64,000 bases of DNA from Pegoplata infirma (GCA_963921195.1 OY992536.1:108154778-108218777); one strand, 5' to 3'; positions 47,150 through 59,475 are shown, numbered from the stretch's first letter. Numbers and translations: made by a program. Notes: generated by a model not told the origin, from the letters alone.

Positions 47150-47560
47150 GTTAGAACCTGACTAGCCTGATATTTTTTCTTCTTTTGAGTTACCATTCGT
47201 AGATAGATCCCGATCCGAGTAAAACCAATGGAACCCGATTCACCTGGTATTGTTTCCTCTCTTGAAATACTTAGATTTATACTTATCGTATATACAACTC
47301 GACTCACCTGATAAGTGTTTCTTATAGTGAGTTACTCGTAGTTAGAACCCGATTCGACTTAATCCGACTTAACCCTACTTACTTGATATTGTTTCCTGTC
47401 TTGAATTACTAAGACTTTTACTTAGATCCCAACTCACCTGAAATTGTTCCTTCTCGTGAGTTACTTGTAGTAAGAACCTGATATGATTTAACCCGACTCA
47501 CCTGATATTGCTTCCGTTGTGAGTAACTTAGATTTATACTAATCGCAGTAAGATCCCGAT
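47150..47560. repeat. Tandem array, about 65-bp period
   Basis: cgactcacctgatattg(t/c)ttcc blocks alternate with gagttacttag...taatcgtag...agaacccgat. They recur at 47230, 47300, 47425 and 47495, with partial units between. Five or six diverged units. Confidence 0.7.
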
Positions 47561-47825
47561 GGTGGGGAAGTGGAGTAGGGGTCAGTGAAGCATTTGTTAG
47601 GTAAATGTCCGGGTCTGATGAGAAGCCGCCTTAAGCAAAAACTTTTCAATGACCTGGATTGCCTAAACGGTGTCTCAATGACATCTCTAGCAGAATATCT
47701 TAGAGAATCGGGGTGGTTCAAGAAGTAAAAAGTTTTTGTATCAGATCACAATGGGCCTTATGGCCTCCGAAAGAATTCGCCAAATTGGTGGACACCAACC
47801 TAATCTAAGAGCCCGATCCGACTAG
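47560..47825 (+). mobile_element. LINE ORF2 C-terminus and 3' UTR, family E
   Basis: The frame CPGLMRSRLKQKLFNDLDCL continues to EYLRESGWFKK and stop, typical of the last residues of an RNase H-bearing LINE ORF2. The 3' UTR contains atcacaatgggccttatggc and ends accaacctaatctaa. Confidence 0.7.
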
Positions 47826-48890
47826 TCCATTTTACCGAGACCTGAAAAGAAAATTATAAGACTAAGAATAAGTATAAAAATAGTAAAAAGTGCTTGTTCA
47901 GAATTTCAGTTGCACTTTTAATACCCCAACGGATTTTGCGAATCCGAGTTTGAACGGACGGTAGATACATTAAAGCTGTTTACGATATAAGACAAAACTT
48001 CAGAACGAAACCACACCTCAAAGGAAGCATACCTCTGACGACTCTGGGCAGCCTGACAAGAGAAGTCTCCCTAGTATCACCCATTCTAATTCCGGCAAAA
48101 GTTTCAAAATAGTTAGACTATTTTAGTAGTCCGCTAGGATTTCTGCAAGTAATTGCCCCTATTGAATATAAAACATAATGCAAATAATATATTGTTTTAT
48201 TATACCAACAAAAGATAACCATCATTTTGGATAATAAATATAAAAATGTTAGCACTACTTTAGTTTAGACTTCATGGTTCGTAGTAAAGTATTTGTTAAG
48301 AAACTCTTTGTAGATTTATGGAGGACAATGAACTTCCTAAACGACATCCATCCAACCACACATCGTCACTACATAACAAGTGCTTAACTAGTGGTTGTAT
48401 AATGTGAAAAAATAAAAAAAAATTATGCCTCCTAAAGCAGACAAATAGGCGCATTTAAGTGTTTGGAAACTGCAGAAAAATAAAAAACAGAAAACAGCAA
48501 CTGCTAAAGAAGTTCAAGTATTCTTGTATCGAAGTGTAAACATGATGTTGTTCTCTGCAACGGAACGAACAAATGACATCAACATAAATGTGGAAGTACT
48601 TGTTGTAACATATTTATATGTTTATATTTAGACTTATGTAGTTTTGAAAACTTTCATATGTTGGGGTTAAAGTTTTTACGATTAACCCTAGATTAACCTC
48701 AAGAGAAAGATAATTTGGCACTGATTGTCGCTATATATAAGATGTACTTATATATTTTTTGACAATTGGAAAGTTTTTATAAATTAACACCTCATGATTG
48801 CAATTTTAAAAGATTCTTATTAAATGCAACAACCAAAATCGGAATGTGATGGAACTAAAAGCAAAAATGAAAGTTGACATTTTCTATAAC
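47826..48890. other. Stretch without assigned feature
   Basis: No coding frame and no repeat ends recognised. Confidence 0.3.
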
Positions 48891-48897
48891 AAACCCC

Positions 48898-49311
48898 TCA
48901 AGGTAAAGGGGAAGCATCTGCCAACATTGAGGGACATTCTTCAGGGTTCTCTGAAACATCTGTCTAAATGGGCAAGAGACTGTGGTCTAGAAGTTAATCC
49001 AAGTAAAACATAGCTTGTTTTGTTAAGATTCCTGCTTTTTATCCTATTTCTCTGGACAGCACTGAAATCACCTTCTCAGATGGAGCCAAGTATCTTGGAG
49101 TATTTCTAGATAAGAAGTTGAATTTCAGGCGTAATATTGAGGAACGGTTGAGAAAAGTAACGATTGCTTTATATTCCTGTAAAAGGGCCATTGGAAAACG
49201 ATGGGGTTTTAGTCCTCAAGTCGTTCATTGGATCTATACAGCAGTGGTGCGTTCAATTTTGCTGTATGGAATCATTGTCTGGTGGCCTGCTTTAGAAACA
49301 AAAGCGAACTA
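48898..49311 (+). mobile_element. LINE family A, RT C-terminal part
   Basis: VKGKHLPTLRDILQGSLKHL, then LSKWARDCGLEVNPSK, a stop, and YLGVFLDKKLNFRRNIEERL...IGKRWGFSPQVVHWIYTAVV. It is interrupted at 49312 by a miniature element and resumes at 49859. Confidence 0.9.
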
Positions 49312-49858
49312 CACTTAAAAAATTATGTTAGTAAAATCAACTGAAAATGTCAGTTAAAATAACTACTTTGTAAGTTGTTTTGGGGTCAACTACTTTTTCA
49401 GTTAAATCAACTAACAATGTTAGTTATTTTAACTGACAAAAAACAACTGACTTATGTAGTAAAAATTACTAACATTTGTAGTCAAAACAACTAATATGTA
49501 GTAAAAATAAACAATATATAATTTTTTTTTTCAAAAATTAAAAAAAAAAAAAAATTTAAGACCAAATTTTTTCAAAGTTTTTTTAAAAAAAAAGTAAAAA
49601 AACGTTTTTTTTTTTTTTTTGAAAAAACTTTGAAAATTTTTGAGAAATAAAAAAAAATAAAATTAACTACTTTAAATAACTGTTACTACACTACAGTACT
49701 TTTTTGTTAGTTATTAAAAAAACGACTTAAAATAACTAACAGAAATAGTTGTTTGATATTTTTCATACAAAAATAACGGTTTTTGTAGTTGAAAACAACT
49801 AACTACTGTAAAATATACAAACAACTTACATGTAGTAACTTACATAATTTTCTGAGTG
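49312..49858. mobile_element. TA-flanked miniature element inside the LINE
   Basis: The ends CACTTAAAAAATTATGT and CACTCAGAAAATTATGT are inverted, flanked by TA (49310-49311 and 49859-49860). The uninterrupted LINE copy at 41300-41320 shows the empty site. The body repeats agttaaaataact-type motifs in both orientations. 547 bases. Confidence 0.93.
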
Positions 49859-51145
49859 TATGTCTTTATTACGAAGGTACAGAGAATGGCGTCGATGTTC
49901 ATCACTGGTGCTCTTCTTACTACACCTACGGCTGCATTAGAAATCCTCCTTCACCTGATACCATTAGACATATTGGGTAGGCAGTATGCGGCTGCGTCGG
50001 CAATTCGACTTAATAGCACGCTGCAATGGAGGAGCAGCGATTGTGGCCATAGCGATCTTGAAGAAGATAACAATACCGCAAAATGTGGTGTGCTCCCTCT
50101 TTGAGCGCCACTTTACCACTATGATACCATCCTGGGAGTCTTAAATGGGGGACATTCCGGGTAGTGGAGCCACCATAAATTTTTACACAGATGGATCGAG
50201 GCTGCACGAACAAGTGGGCTTTGGAGTCTATTCGGAAAAGCTTGGATGGAGCCTGGCTCGAAGATTGCCAGATTATGCAGTGTTTACCAGGCAGAGATGC
50301 TGGCAATAAGGGAAGTGGCTGACTGGTTGAGCTGCAATGTCTTGTCTACAACCGCAGTCAACATCTTTACTGACAAGAAAACAAGGTCTGCCCATAACTG
50401 CCGCACGTCTTTAAATGAGATGGCTAAGCAGTTTAACATACGACTCATGTGGGTCCCAGGGCACAGAGAATTCCAGGGAATTGCAAAGCCGATGAGCTTG
50501 CAAGACTAGGAACTACCTTACAGGTTCCAACATAATTGGAATGTGTTGGTATGCCTCTCGAAACTTGCAAGCAAAACCTACGGATTTGTTCTGCGACGGA
50601 GAGGGAGGGAGGTGTACGATCTTTCTGTTTTTTCGGATGTCAAAATTATATATCTAAGGAGTTTCATAAGAAGCTCAAACGCGATCTTGAAGAAGATAAC
50701 AATACCACAAAATGTAGACTGTGTTCTCTCTATGAGCCTTTTTGAGCGCCACTTTTCCACTATGATACCATCCAGGGAGTCTTGGATGAGGGGCGATCCA
50801 TCCGTGTAAAAATTCCATAAATTGTTACATGGATGGATCGAGTCTGCACAAACAAGTGGGATTGGGAGTCTATTCTCAGTAGCTTGGGTTTAGCCTGGCT
50901 CAAAAATTACCAGATCGTTGCAGTGTTTACCAGGCAGAAATGCTGGCAATAAAGGGAGTGGCTGACAGGTAGAGTTGCAATGTTTTGTCTACAACTGCAG
51001 TCAACATCTATTCTGATAGTCAAGCTGCGGTTAAGTCCCTGTAGTCAATGTTTCTGAAAACAAGATCTGCCCTTAACTGCCTCACCTCTTAAAATGAGAT
51101 GGCCAAGCAGTTTGACATAAGACTCATGTGGGTACAAGTCTTGCG
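49859..51145 (+). mobile_element. LINE family A, RNase H region, internally duplicated
   Basis: Continuation of 48898-49311: the GALLTTPTAALEI block, then RNase H remnants (RTSLNEMAKQFNIRLMWVPG, HREFQGIAKPM). The segment from gcgatcttgaagaagataac onward occurs at 50052 and again at 50683, each followed by the ggatcgag...ttaccaggcagag series. So about 630 bases are duplicated in tandem, with deletions. Confidence 0.85.
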
Positions 51146-51629
51146 ACTAATCATTTATTACAAATTTATTATTGTGTTAGAAATTTTTAAAATAGAAATT
51201 CAAAAAAAAAGTTGTGTGTTTCTTCTATATATTTTGGCATCCTTGTTGATTTTAGGGTTAAAAAAAATATCTGCAGACTTCTGCTGCAACTTTGTTTCAT
51301 TATACATGGAGCTCATCTATAGTACTTAATCTATTGTTTTCAAGTAGATAATAAAAATGATGATATAACTGCACTTTTTTTATGAACTGTCATCATGGAT
51401 TAGGCGCCATCATTATACTTTTACCAAGTTTTTTTGTAGGTATTGCCCTAAAGAATTTTTTATCTATTAAAAATGCATATCTGTGTTGCACAAAAAAAAG
51501 TTCCAACTCATTTAGTTGGCAACCTTGGGTTATAAATCACTGGAACTATATATTATATGAAATGAAATACCTTTCTTTAGGATAAAACATGCGCAAATAA
51601 TTTTCTTAAATAAAGTTAAAAAAAAAACA
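51146..51629. other. Stretch without assigned feature
   Basis: AT-rich, noncoding, no boundaries recognised. Confidence 0.3.
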
Positions 51630-52830
51630 AGTAAGAAAATTATAGTCGGTCAAGACCGACCATATGATACCCTACACCAAACTTGGACCGATTGGATCTA
51701 TATTTCGTTATATCTTTAATTAGTGTAGAAAACACACACAAACCAAATTTGAGTAAAATTGGCTTACTTTTGTTGCCAATAGACCGACTTAACCAAATAT
51801 CAGGCGAAATTTTTGTATGGGGTCTGTGTCCAAAAATGGTCCAATTACATTCAGGTTTAATAAGGGTACCAAAGTACACGTTTAGCATCTACAAACAAAA
51901 TTTCAATCAAATATTTCTTATTTTCATGAGTTTTGAGCGATTTATGTGAATATCGTCAAGGTGGACTACAAGAAAAACGGGTCCAATTCCTTTTAAATTT
52001 GGAATATAAAAGAAAAAAAAAATCGAAGGGATACCTATTAAAATAGTACGTTTATTAGAGTCATTTGAACAAAAGTATAAAAAGACGTTTGTAAGGGAGC
52101 TTAGTTTAAACATGGACTGATTTTTCCCAATTTCAATAGGCTTCGTCCTTGGGTCAAAGGAAGCTTAAATTTCAAATTCATAAAATCGATTTATAACACA
52201 GTGAAACAAACCAAAACCGAAATGTTTTTTTTTTAGTTCAGCGCTAAATTTTTTTTAAACGCATTTAAAGTCGGTTATTTTAAAGCATTTAAAGCTATTG
52301 TATTCTATATATGTCCTACTTTAGAGGCCCCTGGTGCTGCCCATATTGGACATGTGGGGTAAAACGTATTCTTACTGATCAGCCAAATTATTAAAAATAA
52401 ACCACTGTGCAACGTTGCGTATGATTATTATTTAAGGGCAATTACCATATTAAGCATACGCCACATATATTATTTCAAGCAATTATTATTATTATAATTA
52501 TAATAAAAATTCACTAACTTCAAATGCGTGTAAAAAAAATCTAGCGCCGAACTTAAAAAAGCCTTGAGGGTTTTGTTATGGAAAATGTCAACTTTCATTT
52601 GCTTTTGGTTTCATCCTATTCCGATTTTGGTTGTTGCACTGTGTAATTGCGACATATTTCGTGCTCACGTTTACATGGACAGACGGACGGACATAGCTAA
52701 ATCGACTCAGAAATTGATTCTGAGTCGATCGGTATACTTAAAGGTGGGTCTGGGACCTATATTTCGGATAGTTACAAACATCAGCACAAACCCATATTAT
52801 TGTTATACCCTGCACTATATTTCGGTCAAT
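51630..52830 (+). repeat. Dispersed repeat, tcggtcaagaccgaccatat family
   Basis: Begins aacaagtaagaaaattatag and tcggtcaagaccgaccatat, has gataccctacacca, and ends near ttataccctgcac and cggtcaatatataagag. It includes acagacggacggacatagct. This repeat style is common in higher flies. It is interrupted by the CAC-ended element at 52197. Confidence 0.7.
52197..52643. mobile_element. CAC-ended element, cacagtg(a/c)aacaa, TAA target
   Basis: The ends CACAGTG with an aaccaaaa(c/t)cg block are inverted and flanked by TAA (52194-52196 and 52644-52646). An inner inverted pair, agttcagcgcta and tctagcgccgaact with aaacgcattt, lies at 52238 and 52554. Broken relatives are at 57110-58230, 58855-58990 and 60265-60704. 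Confidence 0.85.
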
Positions 52831-52849
52831 ATATAAGAGGGGAATTGCA

Positions 52850-53720
52850 GTACTTAGATTAGATTAAAGAGGCCCTATGAACTGCGACCAGAATGATCTT
52901 TTGTGCAGCCTGAGAGGGGGTGCCCTATATATTCAGGCTTTTAATAAAGCCGAGAATCCTATTTGGCAAAGAGTTTCGTATGTCAGTTGGAGATAACAAG
53001 TGTCCCCCAGATGTCGGAGCCTTCTACCAGTCAGTCTTGGGCATGTACAAAGAACATGTTCTGCCGTCTCTTCCTCTATCTCGCAGAATCTGCACGTGTC
53101 CGTGTCAGATAGATACATTTTCCTAAGGTGGTAGCGTAAGTTGCAATGTCCAGTTAGGTAAGACGTTAGAATCCGAAGATCCTTTTTGTACAAGGATAGT
53201 AGCAGCTTTGCTGCCGAACTGGATGGAGTGATGAATCTCTTCGCCTGCCTTTGGCCAGCACAAAAGTTCCAGTGTTCGATGAACTTAGATTCACTCTATA
53301 TTTTGAGTTTTTCCCTAACATGTCCCATCGGAAGACCAAAGAATTGTTCCGGACCGATGAATGGTCTACGGGCACCACGGTTTGCCAGACAATCGGCACG
53401 TTCGATCCCCGTATGACCCGGAATCCATACCAGGGTCAGGTCGTTATCCCGACCTAGTCTGTTAAGGGATTCAACACAGTTCATGACAAGTCCGGATGAC
53501 ACATCATAAGCTTTGAGAGCTTTCAGTGCAGCCTGACTGTCAGACATTATATATATGCGTGAACCTTTTGCCCTTCTACGAAGACATTCGGTCACGCATA
53601 TGTGAATGGCGTACAGTTCCGCCTGCAATATTGATGGAGATTTGCCCATGGGCAAAGCGCGTTGAAAAATGAGTCCGAAGATACCTGCGCCTGTATCCTT
53701 GTTGGTTTGTTTACACAAAA
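52850..53720 (-). mobile_element. LINE family D, RNase H and C-terminal zinc region
   Basis: Minus-strand frames with SILQAELYAIHICVTE, SDSQAALKALKAYDV, LTLVWIPGHTGIE (RNase H), then LTGHCNLRYHLRK and CRFCEIEEETAEHVLCTCPR (Cys-His cluster). The 3' end near 52850 reads aatctaatcta. 5' truncated. The frames are long, so the copy is relatively young. Confidence 0.88.
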
Positions 53721-53774
53721 AATGGAGCTTAATACTTCATTACCATATATCAGTTTAATTTTTGAAAAATTTTT

Positions 53775-54265
53775 CGTAAAAAAAAAGTCTCATATTCTGA
53801 AACATTTTTCGTTTAAAAAAAGTCTCAAACTCTGAGACATTTTTGTTATAAAAAAAAATTGCAGATCTAAATCTTAGATTCTAAAACATTTTTCGTATAG
53901 AAAAAATCTCAGATTCTGAGACATTTTTTGTATAGAAAAAGTCTTTAATTTTAAGATTTCTGAGAAACTTTTTTAAATGTTGAAGTTTCGGAATCTAAGA
54001 CATTTTTCGTATAGAAAAGTCTAAGATTCTGAAACATTTTTCCTTTAGAAAAAGTCTTAGATGGGAAATTTTTCAAACAGAAAAGCTCTCAGAAACTGAG
54101 AAATTTTTTGTATAGAAGAGATCTCAGATTCTGAAGCTTTTTTTATATAAAAAAGTTCTAAGATTTTGGGAATTTTTCGTATAAAAAGGATTTTAGATTC
54201 TGAGACATTTTTCGTATAAGGTTTTGACACATCTTTCCTAAAGAAAAAGTTTCAGATTGTGAGAG
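53775..54265 (+). repeat. 35-bp hairpin satellite array C
   Basis: Units of tctcagattctgagacattt plus tttcgtatagaaaaag, with many deletions and substitutions. The spacer cgtatag is shared with array D. Confidence 0.88.
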
Positions 54266-54359
54266 ATATTGCTCCACAGAAAAATTAAACCAATTACCCA
54301 TAATAAATATGCATAAAATCATATAAAAAAAGTTTTTTTTTTGTCATACGACTTTTTAT

Positions 54360-54432
54360 ATGCCTGTGGGCCCCCAAATTTGTATATGCCCAAGGGCCCC
54401 GCCATACCTTAAGACGGCCCTGCCTGTACGTG
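54360..54432. mobile_element. hAT-like end fragment
   Basis: gggccccgccataccttaag followed by acggccctg resembles one end of a widespread hAT miniature type (an inverted CAGGGCCGTCTTAAG end). No partner end was found. Confidence 0.4.
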
Positions 54433-54731
54433 AATTTGTTTTTTTGGTGTTTAACGTTTTAAAATTTTTTTCATTATAGTTACGTTTATCAAAAGTGTTT
54501 TTCGTAAATTTTTTTAATAGTAAAGCCCTTATAAAACTTGATTTTTGTCAAATTGAGTGGTTACAGAATTGCTTGAATAAATAAAAAAAATTATGACAGT
54601 TTTGTCACTCTTAATTTGTTAATTTAATATCGGCAATTCCTAAAATTACTATATATTTTTTTTAATCATTAATTGACAACATAATTTTTTGACATTATCT
54701 CGATTTTAATAGATTTGTTATCTTCTCTCTT

Positions 54732-55097
54732 AGAGTGTGAACAGGACAAGTCTGGCACGAATTTTTTCATACACTTTGACAGTTAAAAACCTTGACCGGC
54801 ACGTCAAAAAATTTAAGTTTATTTTATTTTCTCTCCGGATCTCTTTTTATCCCTTTCTTTCACACTCCAGGGTTGTCCCATTTTTACAACAAATTTTTAT
54901 TTTTTAATTCACAATGGTCACATTGAATATGTGATAAAAGATTTGTTTCTGTAAAATTACGCTTATTTTTATAAAAGTTGACACCACTGAACAAACAAAT
55001 GACATTTTTGCCATCGCCGTCCCCCGTCATTGTTTTGGGCCTATATTCTCCGACAACGGAAACCGTGCCCGTGCCGTGTTTGTTCTGTTTCTACTCT
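54732..55097. mobile_element. Inverted-repeat element with GC-rich right arm
   Basis: agagtgtgaacaggacaag and ttgttctgtttctactct are inverted. The inner gtctggcacg and cgtgcc(c)gtgcc blocks also pair. It resembles the smaller insert at 22930-23062. Confidence 0.6.
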
Positions 55098-55877
55098 TAT
55101 TCGTTTATTATACAAAAATATATTTGCACTGCTCTCTCTCTCTCTTCAAAATAGAAACAATACAAATTAATCGAGTGTCATAAGGGCTTAAATATATTTA
55201 AATAAATCGATTATTACGCAAATTATAACACAGTTTTTGAGTGCGTGTGTGTGTTTTTAATCTAAATTAAATTATGTTCTAAATACCATTCAACAGGCCA
55301 CGACATCCGTTTTTTGTTTTTGTGCATTTGTAACAAATTAAATTGAATTAAATTAACTCGTTTATCACAGCCACACAATTCAGCAGACCTGACCCCTAGA
55401 GGCAGACAATAATTTTCAATTTTATTTTTTGTTTTTGTTACTACATAAATCTAGTTATTTTAATAAACTAAAGAGAATAATTGCCACCATGATTATTACA
55501 CTGATAGAGCAAATTACACTCTCTATTCGTGTTACAAAGAAAATTGCAAATAAAATATTTAACGAAGGTAACAATTTGTTTAAATTTATTTTTTAAATCT
55601 GATGGAAATTCTTGAAATGATAGACTAATAAAATTTTAAAACAGCATAACTTAAATTCAAAGACAGTCAAAAGAAATTCAGAAAATATTCCGAAAATTAC
55701 AACGGAAATTTAAAAACCCTAATTGGAATTCAGAAAAGAACAATAAAATTCAAAAATTTTAATTGAAATTCTCAAATCCCAATTGAAATTCGTAAATCCC
55801 AATTGAAATGCAAAAGTCGCAATTGAAATTTAGATAAGACGGCCTCACAGTTTCTTGCAATGAGTTTCATATTCATA
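55098..55877. other. AT-rich stretch, ttgaaattc-type degenerate repeats at 55650-55840
   Basis: No gene seen. The last 200 bases are loose repeats of a ccaattgaaattc motif of about 20 bases. Confidence 0.4.
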
Positions 55878-56186
55878 CAGTTGAACCTCGATTATCCGGC
55901 CCTCTATTAACCGGTGCCTCTATTAACCGGCATGCTGTGTGTTTGTTTTTTACCTCTATTATCCGTGCTTTACCTCTACTATCCGTGCAATTCATACATG
56001 TGCGTACATATTGTATTTTTTGTTATTGTTTTTACCTCTATAAACCGTGCTTTACCTCTATTATCCGTGCAATATATTCACGAACATATACAAATGTAGA
56101 AAAATATATAACCTCTTTCAACCATGTTTTTCGATTATCCGTGCTTAGTCCGGTCCCGTGCAACCCGGATAATCGAGGTTCAACTG
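55878..56186. mobile_element. pogo/Tigger-like miniature element
   Basis: The ends CAGTTGAACCTCGATTATCC are inverted and exact, flanked by TA (55876-55877 and 56187-56188). Inside are repeated acctctattatccgtgc motifs. 309 bases. These ends are a textbook form of the pogo/Tigger group. Confidence 0.92.
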
Positions 56187-56188
56187 TA

Positions 56189-57100
56189 TTTAAATTACCC
56201 AAGACCCCATTCCCATATTTCGAAAACTAACCAAGGTAGAGCGAATTTGAAAAAAATTTTAGATCAAAATCGATATTCACTCAACAAGAATTTACTTACC
56301 TACTGATGTGCGGATCCAACATACTAGGGCCCCAAAAGGGTCCTCACATTGGGACGCCATATGGTCCAAATAATCCTTAAGTTTAAGGACGTTTTAATTA
56401 TTTCAAAAAAATAGTTTGCCTCTTGATAAATATTAAAGTTATATTAAATAAAATTTTACTTACTTTTAAGATATAATTAAGAACATTTTTAACCATTTTT
56501 TAGGCAATAATTCACTTGGAATAAGAAATAATTTCTTTGCAGCCCTCGCACTTTTTCTTAATTAAGGTCAACTTGCTTTAAATTTAGTATAATTTTTTCT
56601 CAGTGTAGTTCGGATTTTCCCGAAAGATAATTTTTTTCATAAGGTGGCAACCCTTTTTAAACCGATAAGATAACACCTAAAAATAAACAGGTTGAACTAA
56701 CAAAAAGATCGGATGGAATGGAATACTTTTCTTGTAAGACCAATATGATGCAAATGCCGAACTTGGAGTTTTAAGGAAAATTAATTACAGGGTCAAACCG
56801 AGGTTTGACGGTCGGAATATATGCTGCGCTGCTGCTGCTGATTTGTCTAGTATACGCAGCATTGATCCGAGGTTTCTTTTACTACGAAATCAGCTGACTG
56901 TTTTATTTCGATTCATCCGTTTAGAAATTTAATACGCTCTGACGACCAAGCATCCATGATTGCTTCGTAAAAAATAAATAAAGTATATTTTAGCGATTTA
57001 AAACTTCAGACCCCACAAACCCCTTGGACGTGGCGCTATAATCCCCAGTGAGAGGGTTTTAAAGTCACTACAGAAAGATGCTGTAACTTTAAAACCAAAA
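56189..57100. other. Stretch with little recognisable structure
   Basis: 56600-56670 resembles the interior of the 36497-37076 element. A short gctgctgctgctg run lies at 56827. No coding frame. Confidence 0.35.
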
Positions 57101-57311
57101 CCTTTAAGGGTCTTTTCAGCTCAGCGCTAGATTTTTTTAAACGCATTTAAATTTGGTGATTTTAAAGCATTAAAAGTTTTTGTGTACTAAACATGTCCTA
57201 CTTTAGGGACCCCTGGTGGTGCCCTTATTGACACATGTGGGGTCAAGCGTCAAAACTTAAGCTCGTTAGTTATAACCGGTATGAATTTCGCTGCAATTAG
57301 TCCAGTATCTT

Positions 57312-58136
57312 CCCACCAAAAAATACTGCTTGCCTATAAGCAGGTTTGTAAGAAAGTGATTTTTGTTGTTTGCTTACAAACCTGCTTACGTATAGCATGA
57401 TATTTGTTCGCAATGTCTCACTTTAGAGCATTTCTTCCGAGCGCTTATATCGGCACAATGAATATGAATTGAAATCATGCCTTTTTTTCAATATTTGTAG
57501 TATTTTTTTGAGTCACTGCCATAATTTACTGCAACCGGTACGCAGGTTAGTAATCCAACAAAATCTCTCCCTTACACATCTGCATCACAGACTAATACAG
57601 ACTCGACATAAGTGACAGTTGTCAAAATAGTAATTCTGAACCATATGGTTAATATTTTCAAATTATTCTACGAATTAGGTTAGAAAGAGAAAACTGATAT
57701 AACGCGCCATAAGAAAAATGGATGCCAGATCGGTTTTTGTTGTTTCACTCACTCCTAAGTCGTAGAAAGTGTTGCCATGTTAGCGTGAAACGGACTAAAA
57801 ACCGCTCTGTTTTCTCCTAAAATCGTTTAGTTTTTCCCCATTTTTTCTTATAAAACTCTACTGTCAAGTCTGTTTATAGTCTGTGTCTGCATCCTTACAC
57901 ATCTGCATACCGGTTGCAGTAAAGTATGGCAATGACTTAAAAAAATACTAAAAATATTTAAGAAAAGACATGATTTCAATTCATATTCATTGTGCCGATA
58001 TAAGCGCTCGAAAGAAATGCTCTAAAGTGGGACATTGCGAACAAATATCATGACATAAGTAAGTAGGTTTGTAAGCAGACAACAAAAATCACTCCCTTAC
58101 AAACCTGCTTATAGGCAAGCAGTATTTTTTGGTGGG
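57312..58136. mobile_element. Fold-back element, cccaccaaaaaatactgctt ends
   Basis: Arms of about 250 bases are inverted (cccaccaaaaaatactgctt, cttataggc/gcctataag, gcgcttatatcggcacaatg). The centre is occupied by the 300-bp element at 57586-57885. Confidence 0.85.
57586..57885 (+). mobile_element. 300-bp element, cacagact ends, 7-bp target duplication, copy 1
   Basis: The ends CACAGACTA are inverted and flanked by an exact 7-base duplication tctgcat (57579-57585 and 57886-57892). The second copy (60363-60662) has the same length, the opposite orientation and its own 7-base duplication. 7-bp duplications occur in P/1360-type elements, so that group is a candidate. Confidence 0.92.
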
Positions 58137-59475
58137 TTCTTACTGAATAGCCAAATTATTCTAAATAAACCAGTGTGCAACGTTGCGTATGACTGATATC
58201 TTAAGGCAATTAAAAAATTAAGCATACGCCACTTTTACCACGGTCGGCCATGTCAATTTTTTGACAAGTTTCGGTGTTTTCTTATTTTTTTTTGCAATTT
58301 CACACACTTTAAGCAGAAACAATTCCTTAATTTTTAAAGATTAATTAGCAAAAATTAATAATTTTCAAAAAAATTACAAAAAATCACACAATTTTTTAAT
58401 ATTTTAAACAAATTTAAAAAAAAAATTAAATTGATGATTTTAACAATTCCTTTTTGGATCGACATTTTATTTTTTTAGTACACACCGATTTCTGTCGTTC
58501 TTCTTCATCCTTTATATCTGTCATTCGTGACTTGTACAGTTTTCAAGCAATTACACTACTCTACAAAAAGCACTTTTTTTCACAGACTTCTAGAGTACAT
58601 TTTCGAAAGTATTTTGGCCTCCTAAAATAATTTAAAATGTCTATGTCTCAAGAATGGGAATTGATACAATTTTTCTGATGGCAGATTCGTATTTAGGAGG
58701 CAAAAATACCTTAGAAATTGTGTTTTATTTTTTTTTTTAATAAAATCATAAAAATTGGTACGAAAAAATGTATGAAGAACATTTTTGTATGATAATTTTT
58801 TTTTGCACAGACTTCTAGAGTACATTTTCTAAAGTATTTTGGTATAACGTTAGCTATAACCGATAAGAATTTCGCTGCAATTGGTTCGCTACCTCCTTAC
58901 TGAATAACCAAATCATTCTAAATAAACCACTGTGCAACGTTGCGTATGATTGATATTTTAATGCAATTACAAAATTAAGCATATGCCACTTGTACAGTTT
59001 CAAGCAATTACACTACTCTACAAAAATCACGTGTTTTTTTGTATAGAGTACATTTTCTAAAGTATTTTGACCTCCTAAAAAATTGAAAATGCCTATGCCT
59101 CGAGAATGCGAATTGATACAAATTTTCTGATGTCAAATTCGTATTTAGTAGAAATGTGTTTTAACAACAAATCATAAAAACGAAAAAATGTATGAACAAA
59201 ATTATTTTGCAAAAATTTTTGAATACACTCAAAGGATTTTGGATTTTAACCCCAAATTCTCTTTATTGAAGTGTCTACTTTACATATCTGCTTTGAACAG
59301 GAAATTTGTTGCAAAATTCGGATACTTATAAGAAGAAAACGAAAAAAAGGGCATTTTGAACTTCCTGATAATGTCCTAATGGTATCCTTGATCGTATTGA
59401 GTCCGGATTTCTTGCAAAAGTTAGGTAATTTTATTGGGAATTCAAATAAAAAAAATTATGTATAACTTTAACATA

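Larger units (their letters stand above)
57110..58230. mobile_element. Broken copy of the 52197-type element, interrupted by a fold-back
   Basis: 57116-57311 (agctcagcgctag, cctggtggtgccc) and 58137-58230 (gaatagccaaattattctaa, gtgcaacgttgcg) match consecutive parts of 52238-52460. The fold-back 57312-58136 lies between them. Confidence 0.65.

Noticed and set aside
33610..53720. Endogenous retrovirus or LTR element
   Set aside because: All reverse transcriptase and RNase H fragments have the non-LTR block order, and no long terminal repeats, protease or integrase were seen.
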